Origin: Halodurantibacterium daqingensis
Lineage (GTDB): Bacteria > Pseudomonadota > Alphaproteobacteria > Rhodobacterales > Rhodobacteraceae
Reading direction: 5' to 3'
NCBI RefSeq assembly: GCF_042666235.1
Contig: NZ_JBHTFQ010000002.1
Coordinates: forward strand, 186,001 to 250,000
Length of the DNA: 64,000 bases
Position numbers and translations under genes: made by a program. Positions within the stretch are counted from its first letter, which is position 1. Every line of letters starts with the position of its first letter. This document shows positions 50,936-60,582 of this stretch, in pieces. The notes beneath the pieces were generated by a model. That model was not told the DNA's origin. It saw nothing but the letters and a program-made list of their open reading frames with translations, and did no database searches.

Positions 50936-52480
50936 TCAGCCGAAGATCAGCCCGGGCAGCCAGGTGGCCAGTCCGGGAACCGCGATCAGAATGCCCAGTG
51001 CAACGAGCTGCAGCAAGACGAAGGGGAGCACACCGCGATAGATATCTGTCGTGGTGATGCTGCGCGGCGCGGCCGAGCGGAAATAGAACAGCGCAAAGCC
51101 GAACGGCGGCGTGAGAAACGAGCTTTGCAGGTTCATGGCGATCAGCACACCGAACCAGACCGGCGAGATGTCGGTGCCCAGAATCGCCGGGCCCAGCAGC
51201 GGCACGACGATATAGATGATCTCCACCGCCTCGAGGATGAAGCCGAGCAGGAAGATCACCAGCATCACGACGGCCAGCGCCCCCCACTGCCCGCCGGGCA
51301 GTTGCGCCATCAGGTTTTCGACCAGCGCCTCGCCGCCAAGGCCGCGGAACACCAGGGCCAGAAGCGAGGCCGCGATGACAATGCCGAAGACCATGCCGGA
51401 AATGCGGATCGTCTCGGTCATGGCGCCCTGAAGCATGCCGTTGCGCCACAGCCGGATCGCCGCGACGATCACGCCTGCCGCGATCAGCAGTGCCGCCACC
51501 GCCGCCAGAGCCCCGGGTGCCGTGTCAAGCGCCGCCCGCCCGAAACCGGCCATCCGCAGCCCCACCAGCGCGAAGGCCGCAAGCCCCGTGGCCGCGATCA
51601 CCCGGCGCGCGCCGCGTCCGGGCGCGGCCACGAAGCCTGCCATCAGCAGCGCCCCGATCGCCCCGATCCCGGCCGCTTCGGTCGCGGTGGCGACGCCGGC
51701 GAGGATCGAGCCCAGCACCGACAGGATCAGCAGCATCGGCGGCAGGAAGGTCGTGACCATTTCGGCCCAGGTGACGGGCGCGGCGCGGGGCGGTTGCACC
51801 GCGCCGCGCGCCGGGCGCAGCGTCACAAGAAGATAGATCGCATAAAGCGTCACCAGCATCAGCCCCGGCACCAGCGCCCCGGCGAAAAGATCGCCGACCG
51901 AGACCGGCCGCGGCGCAAAGTTTCCGGCGCGTTGCTGTGCCTCGAGGTAGGTATTGCCGATCTGATCGCCCAGAAGCACCAGCAGGACGGAGGGCGGGAT
52001 GATCTGGCCCAGCGTCCCGCTTGCGCAGATCAGCCCGCTGGCCTGGCGCTTGGGGATCCCGGCCTCGAGCATCGGCCGCAGCGCGACCAGCACCAGCATC
52101 ACCACCGTGGCGCCGATGATGCCCGTGGCGGCGGCGATCATGGCGCTGAACAGCAGCACGGAAAGCCCCATGCCGCGTGGGCTGCCACCCATCATCCGCG
52201 CGAGCACCCCCAGCATGTTCTCGGCCAGCCGCGCGCGTTCCAGAAGCACGCCCATCAGCACGAACAGCGGCACCGCCATCATCAGGCTGTTGGTCATCAC
52301 GCCCCAGATCCGGGCCGGGAAGAAGGCGACAAAGCGCAGATCGAAGGCGCCGAACTGGCTGGCCAGCACCGCGATCAGCAGCGGGACGCCCCCGATGGCC
52401 AGCATGGCCGGCACGCCGCTCAGGATGCCCGCGAACAGGCCCAGCAACATGAGGATCAGAAAGCCAACCTCAGGTGTCAT
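50936..52480 (-). CDS. TRAP transporter large permease (DctM)
   Basis: A 514-aa membrane protein with well over a dozen hydrophobic segments. It has the DctM markers NSLMMAVPLFVLMGVLLERA (about 62-81), GIIGATVVMLVLVALRPML and GTLGQIIPPSVLLVLLGDQIG, and near the C-terminus LQSSFLTPPFGFALFYFRSAAP. It is longer than the typical 430-aa DctM, with an extra pair of helices in the middle, as in TakM-type permeases that accompany TakP-like binding proteins. ATG 52480 begins the conserved part. It overlaps dctQ by 11 bases. Confidence 0.9.
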   Translation of the reverse strand: MTPEVGFLILMLLGLFAGILSGVPAMLAIGGVPLLIAVLASQFGAFDLRFVAFFPARIWGVMTNSLMMAVPLFVLMGVLLERARLAENMLGVLARMMGGSPRGMGLSVLLFSAMIAAATGIIGATVVMLVLVALRPMLEAGIPKRQASGLICASGTLGQIIPPSVLLVLLGDQIGNTYLEAQQRAGNFAPRPVSVGDLFAGALVPGLMLVTLYAIYLLVTLRPARGAVQPPRAAPVTWAEMVTTFLPPMLLILSVLGSILAGVATATEAAGIGAIGALLMAGFVAAPGRGARRVIAATGLAAFALVGLRMAGFGRAALDTAPGALAAVAALLIAAGVIVAAIRLWRNGMLQGAMTETIRISGMVFGIVIAASLLALVFRGLGGEALVENLMAQLPGGQWGALAVVMLVIFLLGFILEAVEIIYIVVPLLGPAILGTDISPVWFGVLIAMNLQSSFLTPPFGFALFYFRSAAPRSITTTDIYRGVLPFVLLQLVALGILIAVPGLATWLPGLIFG

Positions 52481-52976
52481 GCGATGCCTCGCGCGCGGGC
52501 GGTGCAAGGACCGCAGCGATCCCTTGCAGGATCATCAGCGCCGCCGCAACCGGCAGCACCGTCTTGACCAGATAAAGCCCGGGAAGGCCGCCGGTTTCCA
52601 GCGCGCGTTCGCGGATGCGCCAGCTATAGCTCAGTTCCGGCCAATAGGCCTGGATGGCAAGACCGAAGATCGGGATCAGCAGGAATAGTAGCGCGAGGAT
52701 ATCGGCAATCCGCAGATAGCGCGGCGACATCCGCTCCGACAGAACCTCGACCCGGACATGGCCGCCGCGCGCCAGACAGACCGGCAGGCTGAGGATCAGG
52801 AAGATGGCAAAGCTGTAGGTGGCGAGATCCTGCAGGCGCAGGAAGCCCATTCCGAACCCGTAGCGCAACACGACGATGACCAGGATCGACACCACCAGAA
52901 CCACCCCGGCCAGAAAACAGGCGGCGGTGGTCGCGCGGTCAAGGGCCGCGCAAAAGCCAAGGAAGATCCGTTTCAT
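52470..52976 (-). CDS. TRAP transporter small permease (DctQ)
   Basis: A 168-aa membrane protein with four helices. VLVVSILVIVVLRYGFGMGFLRLQDLATYSFAIFLILSLP is the DctQ core (VLRYGF...LQDLATYSF), and the loop RGGHVRVEVLSERM (about 70-83) is the family GGHVRVD-type motif. It is the first gene of the TRAP operon and overlaps the large permease gene. Its ATG is 22 bases downstream of the prfC stop, so read-through from prfC is possible. Confidence 0.88.
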   Translation of the reverse strand: MKRIFLGFCAALDRATTAACFLAGVVLVVSILVIVVLRYGFGMGFLRLQDLATYSFAIFLILSLPVCLARGGHVRVEVLSERMSPRYLRIADILALLFLLIPIFGLAIQAYWPELSYSWRIRERALETGGLPGLYLVKTVLPVAAALMILQGIAAVLAPPAREASHDT

Positions 52977-52998
52977 GGCGCCGCCGGTCCTGTTGCCC

Positions 52999-54606
52999 TC
53001 AGACCATCATTTCCTTGGTCGCAGTCAGCTTCAGGGCCGGATAGTCACGCTCGACCCGGTCGATATCCCACTGCAACCGCGTCAGATAGACCATGTCGCC
53101 GTCATGATCGGCGGCGATATGGCCCTTGTTCACGTTCACGAACTTCTCCACCTCGGCCTTCGGCCCGGAAATCCACCGGGCCGAGGTGAACTGCGAGCTT
53201 TCGAAGCGCACCGGCAGGCCGTATTCCAGCTCGATCCGGCTGGCGAGCACCTCGAACTGCAGCGCGCCCACGACGCCCACGATGAAGCCCGAGCCGATGA
53301 TCGGCTTGAAGACCTTGGCCGCACCTTCCTCGGCGAATTGCATCAGCGCCTTTTCCAGATGCTTGGCCTTCATCGGGTCACCCGCGCGAACGTTCTGAAG
53401 AAGCTCCGGCGCGAAGGAGGGGATGCCGGTAAAGCGCAGCGCCTCGCCCTCGGTCAGTGCGTCGCCGATGCGCAGCTGACCATGGTTCGGGATGCCGATG
53501 ATGTCGCCCGCCCAGGCCTCTTCGGCCAGTTCGCGGTCTGCGGCCAGGAACAGGACCGGGTTCGACACGGCCATCGGCTTTTTCGAGCGCACATGCAGCA
53601 GCTTCATGCCGCGCTCGAAATGCCCCGAGGCAAGGCGGACAAAGGCCACCCGGTCGCGGTGCTTGGGGTCCATGTTGGCCTGCACCTTGAAGACAAAGCC
53701 GGTCACGGACTTTTCCTCGGGCGCGATCTCGCGGCTTTCGCTGCGCTGGATCTGGGGGGGCGGGCCATAGTTGCCGATGCCGTCCATCAGTTCCTTCACC
53801 CCGAAGGAATTGATCGCACTGCCGAACCAGATCGGCGTCAGCGTGCCGTCCAGAAACGCCTGCCGGTCGAAGGCGGGCAGCAGTTCGCGCGCCATCTCCA
53901 GCTCTTCGCGCAGCTTCTCCAGCAACGCGGCGGGCACATGTTCGGCAAGCTTCGGATCGGACAGCCCCTCGATCTTGATCGATTCCGCCACACGGTTCCG
54001 GTCGGCGCGGTCCATCAGTTCCAGCCGGTCGCGCAGGATGTCGTAACAGCCGATGAAGTCGCGCCCCATTCCGATCGGCCAGGAGGCCGGCGTCACGTCG
54101 ATGGCGAGGTTTTCCTGAATCTCGTCGATGATCTCGAACGTGTCCCGCGCCTCGCGGTCCATCTTGTTGCAGAAGGTCAGGATCGGCAGGTCGCGCAGAC
54201 GGCAGACCTCGAACAGCTTGCGCGTCTGGCTCTCGACGCCCTTGGCGCCGTCGATCACCATGATCGCCGCATCCACCGCCGTCAGCGTGCGATAGGTGTC
54301 CTCGGAAAAATCCGAGTGGCCGGGCGTATCGACGAGGTTGAACCGGAACTGCCCGTAATCGAACGACATCGCCGAGGCCGAGACCGAAATCCCCCGGTCC
54401 TTTTCCATCTGCATGAAGTCCGACCGGGTGCGCCGCGCCTCGCCCTTGGCGCGCACCTGACCGGCCATCTGGATCGCGCCGCCGAACAGCAGGAACTTCT
54501 CGGTCAGCGTCGTCTTCCCCGCATCGGGATGCGAGATGATGGCGAAGGTGCGGCGCCGGGCGATTTCGGCCGGCAGGGTGGGGCGGTTGTGCGAATGGTC
54601 CAGCAT
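52999..54606 (-). CDS. prfC: Peptide chain release factor 3
   Basis: A 535-aa translational GTPase that recycles RF1 and RF2. G motifs are G1 SHPDAGKTTLTEK (about 25-37), G2 RGISVSASAMSFDY (about 71-84), G3 DTPGHSDF (about 94-101) and G4 NKMD (about 148-151). The middle and C-terminal domains include FFVQ-like SGFIVGVVGALQFEVL (about 430-445), typical of RF3 rather than EF-G. ATG 54606 was chosen over 54642 because it begins the family N-terminus; the earlier frame adds 12 untypical residues. Confidence 0.95.
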   Translation of the reverse strand: MLDHSHNRPTLPAEIARRRTFAIISHPDAGKTTLTEKFLLFGGAIQMAGQVRAKGEARRTRSDFMQMEKDRGISVSASAMSFDYGQFRFNLVDTPGHSDFSEDTYRTLTAVDAAIMVIDGAKGVESQTRKLFEVCRLRDLPILTFCNKMDREARDTFEIIDEIQENLAIDVTPASWPIGMGRDFIGCYDILRDRLELMDRADRNRVAESIKIEGLSDPKLAEHVPAALLEKLREELEMARELLPAFDRQAFLDGTLTPIWFGSAINSFGVKELMDGIGNYGPPPQIQRSESREIAPEEKSVTGFVFKVQANMDPKHRDRVAFVRLASGHFERGMKLLHVRSKKPMAVSNPVLFLAADRELAEEAWAGDIIGIPNHGQLRIGDALTEGEALRFTGIPSFAPELLQNVRAGDPMKAKHLEKALMQFAEEGAAKVFKPIIGSGFIVGVVGALQFEVLASRIELEYGLPVRFESSQFTSARWISGPKAEVEKFVNVNKGHIAADHDGDMVYLTRLQWDIDRVERDYPALKLTATKEMMV

Positions 54607-54683
54607 GGGCAGGTCTATAGGCCAGGGCAGGGCGCCGTGCAATCGGGGCTTTGCAGATGCGGGAAACGCGCTAAGGTTGGGGG

Positions 54684-55100
54684 ATGGACCAGAATGACAT
54701 GTTGCTTCGCCAGATCCTGTCCGACTGCCGCACGATCGCGGTCGTGGGGTTTTCCGCCAATCCGATGCGTCCGAGCCATGGCGTCGCGCGCTATCTTGCG
54801 CAAGCCGGATACCGGGTGATCCCGGTCAATCCCGGCCATGCAGGGCAGGAGATCGCCGGGATGACCGTCGTGGGGGCGCTTTCGGACATTGCCGAACCTG
54901 TGGACATGGTCGACATCTTCCGCCGCTCCGAACATGTGCTGCCCGTGGTGGAAGAGGCGTTGACGCTGCCTGGGTTGAAGTGCGTGTGGATGCAACTGGG
55001 CGTAAGAAATGCCGAGGCTGCGGCCCTGGCCCGCGCGCAGGATGTGCAGGTGGTGGAGGATCGCTGCACGAAGATCGAGCACGCGCGGCTTCTGGGCTGA
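54684..55100 (+). CDS. CoA-binding domain protein (YccU-like)
   Basis: A 138-aa single Rossmann-type domain. TIAVVGFSANPMRPSHGVARYL (about 17-38) is the nucleotide-binding start and RVIPVNPGHAGQEIAGMTVV (about 44-63) the second strand. IFRRSEHVLPVVEEAL and CVWMQLGVRN complete the CoA-binding fold seen in succinyl-CoA synthetase alpha. Such stand-alone domains are widespread and of unknown physiological role. A terminator follows immediately. It is divergent from prfC, with a 77-base shared promoter region. Confidence 0.85.
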   Translation: MDQNDMLLRQILSDCRTIAVVGFSANPMRPSHGVARYLAQAGYRVIPVNPGHAGQEIAGMTVVGALSDIAEPVDMVDIFRRSEHVLPVVEEALTLPGLKCVWMQLGVRNAEAAALARAQDVQVVEDRCTKIEHARLLG

Positions 55101-56039
55101 GAGGCCGCGACCGGCGGCTGTTTTTCTGCATTCAGGATCCTGAACGGGCAGCGGCTGCTGCGGCGGATCGGCGGGCGGTCTTCGGGGCACTCCCGCCCGT
55201 CTTCGATGCTGGCGCATCTCATCCCGTTGGGCCGGGCCGCGCTGCGCGCGGCGATGGCGCCTTTGACGGGGCGGCGGCGCCTTCAGAGGAGCGGCGTCTG
55301 GCGCCCCGGACCTGGGGCGGGCGGGACCTGGGTCCGGATCCCTGCCTGCCGTGTCAGCCCGGGAGATGCGAAGCCGGGGCAGAGGCGCGCCACCGGGTTT
55401 TCGGGGCCCGCCCTGATTTCCGGCCGCCAATCCCCTGACGGCTTCACGTGTAGCGAAGCGCGGGCGTCGTGGCGGCGGCCGTGTCGTGACAGCGTTCGAT
55501 AATCGGGTCGCGCTGATTCAGGCGGTGACGGATGGGCACCTTCAGGACCGGGCGCCTCGGGAATCATCAACATGATCGGTGCCATGAGGCCCGGGGCGCC
55601 AGCTCCCGCAGCGTCGTCAGGAACGCGCGCCCTGGCCCGCCGGAAACGCGTGCGCGGCCTGTCCTGGCGGCATGGCCGCGACCGCCAGCTTGGGCAGGAT
55701 CAGCAGGCCCGGGACCCCCATGGCCTTCGAGGTTTCGTTGCGCGGCAGGATCGGACAATGGCCTGTCCGGGCTGGCTGGCAGCTTTTTGCCAAGGCGGCG
55801 GAGAGATCAATTTCCGTGCTCGTCAGTCCGCCGGAGCGCAGGGCGACGAGGGTATCGGAGCATCGCCATGCTGGACGGACAGAGCGTGGGTGCCGCTGCG
55901 GAGGGTGAAGGTGGTGCGCGATGGCGTCATTGATCGGGATTCGCCCGGCAGCAGGCCGCCCGGACACCGGGCGCGCGGTTCCGCGTGATCGCACGCCGCG
56001 GACCTCGGGCTGTGCCGCAGCCTGTGCCGGGCCGGCCGC
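55101..56039. other. 0.9-kb interval without a recognisable gene
   Basis: After the terminator at 55104-55125 the sequence stays GC-rich up to hisE (ending at 56040 on the minus strand). Several frames are open on both strands, but none shows a protein family, a ribosome-binding site with a sensible start, or the codon pattern of the neighbours. Short hairpins occur, such as CGGACA/TGTCCG near 55754-55768 and CGCCCGG/CCGGGCG near 55959-55975. It could be a decayed gene or a non-coding element; I cannot tell which. Confidence 0.55.
55104..55125 (+). terminator. Intrinsic terminator of the CoA-binding gene
   Basis: GCCGC (55104-55108) and GCGGC (55114-55118) form a GC stem with a five-base loop, followed by TGTTTTT (to 55125). 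It starts three bases after the stop codon and is the clearest T-tailed terminator in the window. Confidence 0.7.
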
Positions 56040-56359
56040 TCAGGGGCGGGCAGGCGAGCGGGTGGCCTTTTCGGCGATGCCGGAGGTGCCCTCGCGGCGC
56101 TCCAGTTCCGCCAGCACGTCATCAAGGCTCAGATCGCGTGCGGCAAGCATCACGAGCAGGTGGTAGAGCACATCCGCCGCCTCGGAGGTCAGGCGCGCGC
56201 GGTCGCCCTTCACCGCCTCGATGATCGCCTCGATGGCTTCCTCGCCGAACTTCTCGGCGCATTTCTCCGGGCCCTTCGCCAACAGCTTGGCGGTCCAGCT
56301 TGTGTCGGGATCGGCGCCGCGACGCGTGGCGATCGTGGCGGAGAGACGGTCAAGCGCGG

Positions 56360-56363
<4 letters not shown>
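56040..56363 (-). CDS. hisE: Phosphoribosyl-ATP pyrophosphatase
   Basis: A 107-aa all-alpha enzyme for the second step of histidine synthesis, converting phosphoribosyl-ATP to phosphoribosyl-AMP. The conserved helix pair is seen in SWTAKLLAKGPEKCAEKFGEEAIEAIIEA (about 22-50), with the metal-binding E-E and the later RLTSEAADVLYHLLVML (about 57-73). It is not fused to HisI. Its ATG overlaps the hisF stop by four bases, so it is the last gene of hisA-hisF-hisE. Confidence 0.95.
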
Positions 56364-57121
<758 letters not shown>

Positions 57122-57191
57122 GCGTTGCTCCGTTCCTTCAGTCCTTGCGCGGCCTTGCCGATGGCGCCCCTCAGGGGCGCGCTGCCGCCCC

Positions 57192-57932
57192 TCAGCGTTC
57201 GGCCGCGGCGGGACGCGCCCTCAGCGTGGCCAGCGCTTCGGCCAGATCGATCGCGCCGTCGTAAAGCGCGCGCCCCGAGATCGCCCCGGCGATCACCCCG
57301 GTATCGCGCAGCGCCACGAGATCGGACATCGACGAGACCCCGCCCGAGGCGATGACCGGGATCGACACGGCGCGGGCCAGTGCCTCGGTCGCCGCGATGT
57401 TCGGACCCTGCATCGCGCCGTCGCGGTTGATATCGGTATAGATGATTGCGGCCACGCCGGCATCCTCGAACTGGCGGGCAAGATCGGTGACCATGACATC
57501 GGTTTCCTCGGCCCAGCCCCGGGTGGCGACACGGCCGTTGCGGGCGTCGATGCCGACCGCGACCTGGCCGGGAAAGGCGCGTGCCGCCTCGCGCACCAGC
57601 GCGGGGTTTTCCACGGCAACAGTGCCAAGGATTACCCGGGCAAGGCCTTTCGACAGCCAGCCCTCGATCGTGGCCATGTCGCGGATCCCGCCGCCCAGCT
57701 GCGCGGGAACCTGCACTGCGGCCAGAATCGCCTCGACCGCGGCGGCATTGACCGGCGCGCCGGCGAAGGCGCCGTTCAGATCGACAAGATGCAGCCATTC
57801 GCAGCCCGCATCCTCGAAGCTGAGCGCCTGTGCGGCGGGGTTGTCGCTGAACACGGTCGCCTGCTCCATCTCGCCCTTGTAAAGCCGGACGCACTGGCCG
57901 TCCTTGAGGTCGATGGCGGGGTAAAGGATCAT
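57192..57932 (-). CDS. hisA: Phosphoribosylformimino-AICAR-P isomerase
   Basis: A 246-aa (beta-alpha)8 barrel isomerase of histidine synthesis. MILYPAIDLKDGQCVRLYKG contains the catalytic Asp8. LGGGIRDMATIEGWLS (about 79-94) is the first phosphate loop. The second catalytic Asp is in YTDINRDGAMQGPN (about 127-140), and IASGGVSSMSDLVALRD is the second phosphate loop. ATG 57932 is the family start; the frame is open to 57998 without support. The plus-strand DUF2147 gene diverges upstream. Confidence 0.95.
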   Translation of the reverse strand: MILYPAIDLKDGQCVRLYKGEMEQATVFSDNPAAQALSFEDAGCEWLHLVDLNGAFAGAPVNAAAVEAILAAVQVPAQLGGGIRDMATIEGWLSKGLARVILGTVAVENPALVREAARAFPGQVAVGIDARNGRVATRGWAEETDVMVTDLARQFEDAGVAAIIYTDINRDGAMQGPNIAATEALARAVSIPVIASGGVSSMSDLVALRDTGVIAGAISGRALYDGAIDLAEALATLRARPAAAER

Positions 57933-58077
57933 GGCGGACTCCGGGCTGTTGACGGCGTTGGGCAGGCGGGTTCTGGCACAGCTTGGCGGCTTTGGCAAAG
58001 GGGCAAGGCTTCCGCCACGTCAGGCTTTGACGAATCGCGCCGTCTTGGCAGGCTGAACCCCTCGGGGAGGAAACATT

Positions 58078-58476
58078 ATGATACGCAAGTCGCTGATGGC
58101 GCTGACCTTGACGGCGCCCCTGATTGCCACGCCCGCCTTTGCCCAGGACCCTGCCGAAGGGATCTGGACCACCCAGCCGGACAACAACGGCAACTATGGC
58201 ACCGTCCAGATCCTGCCCTGCGAAAACCGGATCTGCGGCGTGCTGACGGGCGCCTTTGATGGTAGCGGTGCCCCGCTCCCGTCCGAGAACATCGGCCGGG
58301 CAATCGTCTGGGACATGCAGCCGCGCGGCGACGGCAGCTATGAGAACGGCAAGGTCTTTTCCCCGGATCAGGGGCGGACCTACAACGCCAAGATGGCGCT
58401 GCGGGGCGATCAGCTGGGCGTGGCGGGCTGTGTGCTGGGGTTCTGCCGCGAACAGACCTGGACACGGGCCCGCTGA
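58078..58476 (+). CDS. DUF2147 exported protein
   Basis: A 132-aa secreted protein. MIRKSLMALTLTAPLIATPAFA is a Sec signal peptide cut before QDPAEG. The mature domain starts EGIWTTQPDNNGNYGTVQI, the DUF2147 pattern, with CENRICGVLTGA, and ends with a cysteine pair in GCVLGFCREQTW. The four cysteines suggest disulfide bonds in the periplasm. GGGAGGAAA precedes the ATG. It is inserted, in opposite orientation, between hisH and hisA. The function of the family is unknown. Confidence 0.85.
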   Translation: MIRKSLMALTLTAPLIATPAFAQDPAEGIWTTQPDNNGNYGTVQILPCENRICGVLTGAFDGSGAPLPSENIGRAIVWDMQPRGDGSYENGKVFSPDQGRTYNAKMALRGDQLGVAGCVLGFCREQTWTRAR

Positions 58477-59043
58477 GCCGGGGCGCAGGCAGGCGTGCCC
58501 CATTCGGGCGCCGCGCCTGGGGCCCGCGCCGGGACGCCGTGCATGGGACTGCTGGAGTCTCCGGGCGAGCTTCGCGCCGATGCGGGACACCGGCCGGATT
58601 CTCGGGACTGCCGGACGCCGACCAAAAGGCAGCGATCGGAGCTTCGGGGTCTTGATGCTGCTTCTGGCGCATCGCCCGTCTTCTTGCCTGGGGGACAATG
58701 CGTCCAGGATGCCGGCGTTGCGTGGCCGGCCGGCAACCTGACCCGATCCCGCAAGATCCCCTCGGCCCCCGGCCTGACCGGTTGCGCGTCGCGCGCCCTC
58801 CGGAAGCGGGATCTGGGTGGGCGCCTGCCTGCAACGGCGCGGGTCCGGGCCAGGACGGGATGCATCGACGGCTCAAGGAAACGGCGGTCGCTTCACCAGC
58901 CTGTGCCCGGGCCAGCTCCTGACGTCGCTCCGCCGGGTCAGGGCCGGCAGGCCGGCCCCACGCGGGGCAGGGCCATCGTGCCGCCGGTCCTGTCAGGCGG
59001 CGAAGCAGCGGGTCGGTGCGCCGGAGGACGCCCCGATGCCCGG
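58477..59043. other. Gene-free GC-rich interval between the DUF2147 gene and hisH
   Basis: These 567 bases separate two convergent genes. No frame shows a recognised family or a supported start, and no T-tailed terminator was found. Numerous short GC inverted repeats occur, for example GGCCGGC...GCCGGCC-type pairing near 58729 and 58950. Confidence 0.55.
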
Positions 59044-59682
59044 TCAGGGCGTCCAGCGCAGGAAGTTCGCGATCAGGCGCAGCCCGGCGGTCTGGCTTTT
59101 CTCGGGGTGGAACTGGGTCCCGATCATCGTGTCGCGGCCGATGATCGCGGTGATGTCGCCGCCATACTCCACATGGGCCAGACGCTCGGCCGGGTTGGCG
59201 GTGCGGAAATGGTAGGAATGCACGAAATAGGCGTGATCCCCGGTGGCAATTCCCTCCAGCACCGGGTGCGGCCGGTCGATCACCAGATCGTTCCAGCCCA
59301 TGTGGGGCACCTTCAGCGCCGGGTCGGCGGGGGCGATGCGCACGACCTCGCCCTCGATCCAGCCAAAGCCGGGGGTGTCCACATATTCCCGGCCCCAGCT
59401 GGCCATCATCTGCATGCCGACGCAGATGCCAAGGAAGGGGCGGCCCTGCCGGGTCACCGCTTCTTCGATGGCGTCAAAAACGCCGCCGGCATCGCCCAGG
59501 GCCTTGCGGCAGGCCGGGAAGGCGCCATCGCCGGGCAGCACGATCCGGTCGGCGCGGGCAACATCCTCGGGGCGGGCGCTGACGATGATCTCGCCGCCGC
59601 CGGTTTCGATGGCCATGCGCTGGAAGGCCTTTTCGGCGGAATGCAGGTTGCCGCTTTCGTAATCCACCAACACCGTCAGCAT
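59044..59682 (-). CDS. hisH: Imidazole glycerol phosphate synthase glutaminase subunit
   Basis: A 212-aa class I glutamine amidotransferase that supplies ammonia to HisF. VLVDYESGNLHSAEKAFQ is the family start. The oxyanion strand is LPGDGAFPAC (about 49-58), and the catalytic nucleophile is Cys87 or so in FLGICVGMQMM. The His/Glu of the triad are in GTQFHPEKSQ (about 194-203). ATG 59682 shares one base with the hisB stop, so hisB-hisH is coupled. Confidence 0.95.
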   Translation of the reverse strand: MLTVLVDYESGNLHSAEKAFQRMAIETGGGEIIVSARPEDVARADRIVLPGDGAFPACRKALGDAGGVFDAIEEAVTRQGRPFLGICVGMQMMASWGREYVDTPGFGWIEGEVVRIAPADPALKVPHMGWNDLVIDRPHPVLEGIATGDHAYFVHSYHFRTANPAERLAHVEYGGDITAIIGRDTMIGTQFHPEKSQTAGLRLIANFLRWTP

Positions 59683-60269
59683 TACAGCGCACCCTTGGTC
59701 GAGGGAATCGCATCCGCCTTGCGCGGGTCCGTTTCCACCGCCAGCCGGAGCGCGCGGGCGACGGCCTTGAAGGCGGCCTCGGCGATGTGGTGGCTGTTCA
59801 GCCCATGCAACCGGTCCAGATGCAGGGTGATACCGCCGTGGGTGGCAAAGGCCTGAAAGAACTCTCGCACCAGTTCGCTGTCGAACCGGCCGATCTGCGC
59901 CGTGGGAAACTCGACGTTCCACACCAGATAGGGCCGCCCCGACAGATCCAGCGCGCAGCGGATCTGGGCATCATCCATCGGCAGGTGGCATTCGCCATAG
60001 CGCCGGATGCCGCGCTTGTCGCCAAGTGCCTGCGCCAGCGCCTGACCCAGCGCAATGCCCGTATCCTCGACCGTGTGGTGATCGTCGATATGCAGATCGC
60101 CCGTGGCGCGGATGGTCATGTCGATCAGGGAGTGGCGCGCAAGCTGATCCAGCATGTGATCGAAGAACCCGATGCCGGTGGCATTGTCATAGGTTCCGGT
60201 TCCGTCAAGGTTGACGGTCACGCTGATGTCGGTTTCTGCCGTCTTGCGGGTGATGGTTGCCTGGCGCAT
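59682..60269 (-). CDS. hisB: Imidazoleglycerol-phosphate dehydratase
   Basis: A 195-aa Mn-dependent dehydratase, the stand-alone form without the histidinol-phosphatase domain. The duplicated metal-binding motifs are FFDHMLDQLARHSLIDM with DLHIDDHHTVEDTGIALG (about 35-76) and LHGLNSHHIAEAAFKA (about 152-167). ATG 60269 has AGGGGAC upstream; an upstream frame extension of 26 residues has no family match. It is the first gene of the hisB-hisH pair, with the tRNA-Gly gene about 90 bases upstream on the same strand. Confidence 0.95.
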   Translation of the reverse strand: MRQATITRKTAETDISVTVNLDGTGTYDNATGIGFFDHMLDQLARHSLIDMTIRATGDLHIDDHHTVEDTGIALGQALAQALGDKRGIRRYGECHLPMDDAQIRCALDLSGRPYLVWNVEFPTAQIGRFDSELVREFFQAFATHGGITLHLDRLHGLNSHHIAEAAFKAVARALRLAVETDPRKADAIPSTKGAL

Positions 60270-60359
60270 GTCGTCCCCTGCGATGTTTGGCGCGTTATAG
60301 GCCGCAGGCCCCGGCAGGGGAAGAGGCTGACGCCATCCATCTGTCATCGGTGGGAAGAT

Positions 60360-60434
60360 TGGAGCGGGCGATGAGATTCGAACTCACGACCCTAACCTTG
60401 GCAAGGTTATGCTCTACCCCTGAGCTACGCCCGC
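60360..60434 (-). tRNA. tRNA-Gly (anticodon GCC)
   Basis: The minus strand folds as a standard cloverleaf. The acceptor stem is GCGGGCG/CGCCCGC, the anticodon loop sequence is CTTGCCAAG with anticodon GCC, and the T-arm reads GTGAGTTCGAATCTCAT. The discriminator base is T, and CCA is encoded at 60362-60360. It reads glycine codons GGC and GGU. No nearby integrase or duplicated tRNA 3' end was seen. Confidence 0.95.
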
Positions 60435-60505
60435 GCTCCGGAGGCCGATCTACGGCGGTTTCGCGACGGTGGCAAGAGGAAAATGCAGCGATCTCCGCAG
60501 ATGGA

Positions 60506-60535
60506 TGATAATGAGAATGATTTGCAATTGCATTC
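60506..60535 (+). promoter_or_regulatory. Fur/Mur-like operator before sitA
   Basis: A low-GC block 48-77 bases before the sitA start contains TGATAATGAGAATGATTTG, which begins like a Fur box (GATAAT hexamers). It overlaps the perfect palindrome TGCAATTGCA (60523-60532). TGCAA-containing palindromes are typical of manganese-sensing Mur sites in alphaproteobacteria. The sequence is seen; regulation by Mur or Fur is inferred from this and from the metal type of the transporter. Confidence 0.5.
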
Positions 60536-60582
60536 CTCTCCGCGCGTGCTATCTCTTCCGCGAAGCAGAACAGGAGCGTTTC

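Noticed and set aside
55617..55994. A 125-residue minus-strand frame in the gene-free block
   Set aside because: There is no ribosome-binding site, no family resemblance, and other frames over the same bases are equally open.
60360..60434. tRNA-Gly as an integration site for a mobile element
   Set aside because: Ordinary core genes lie on both sides; no integrase and no repeated tRNA 3' end was seen nearby.
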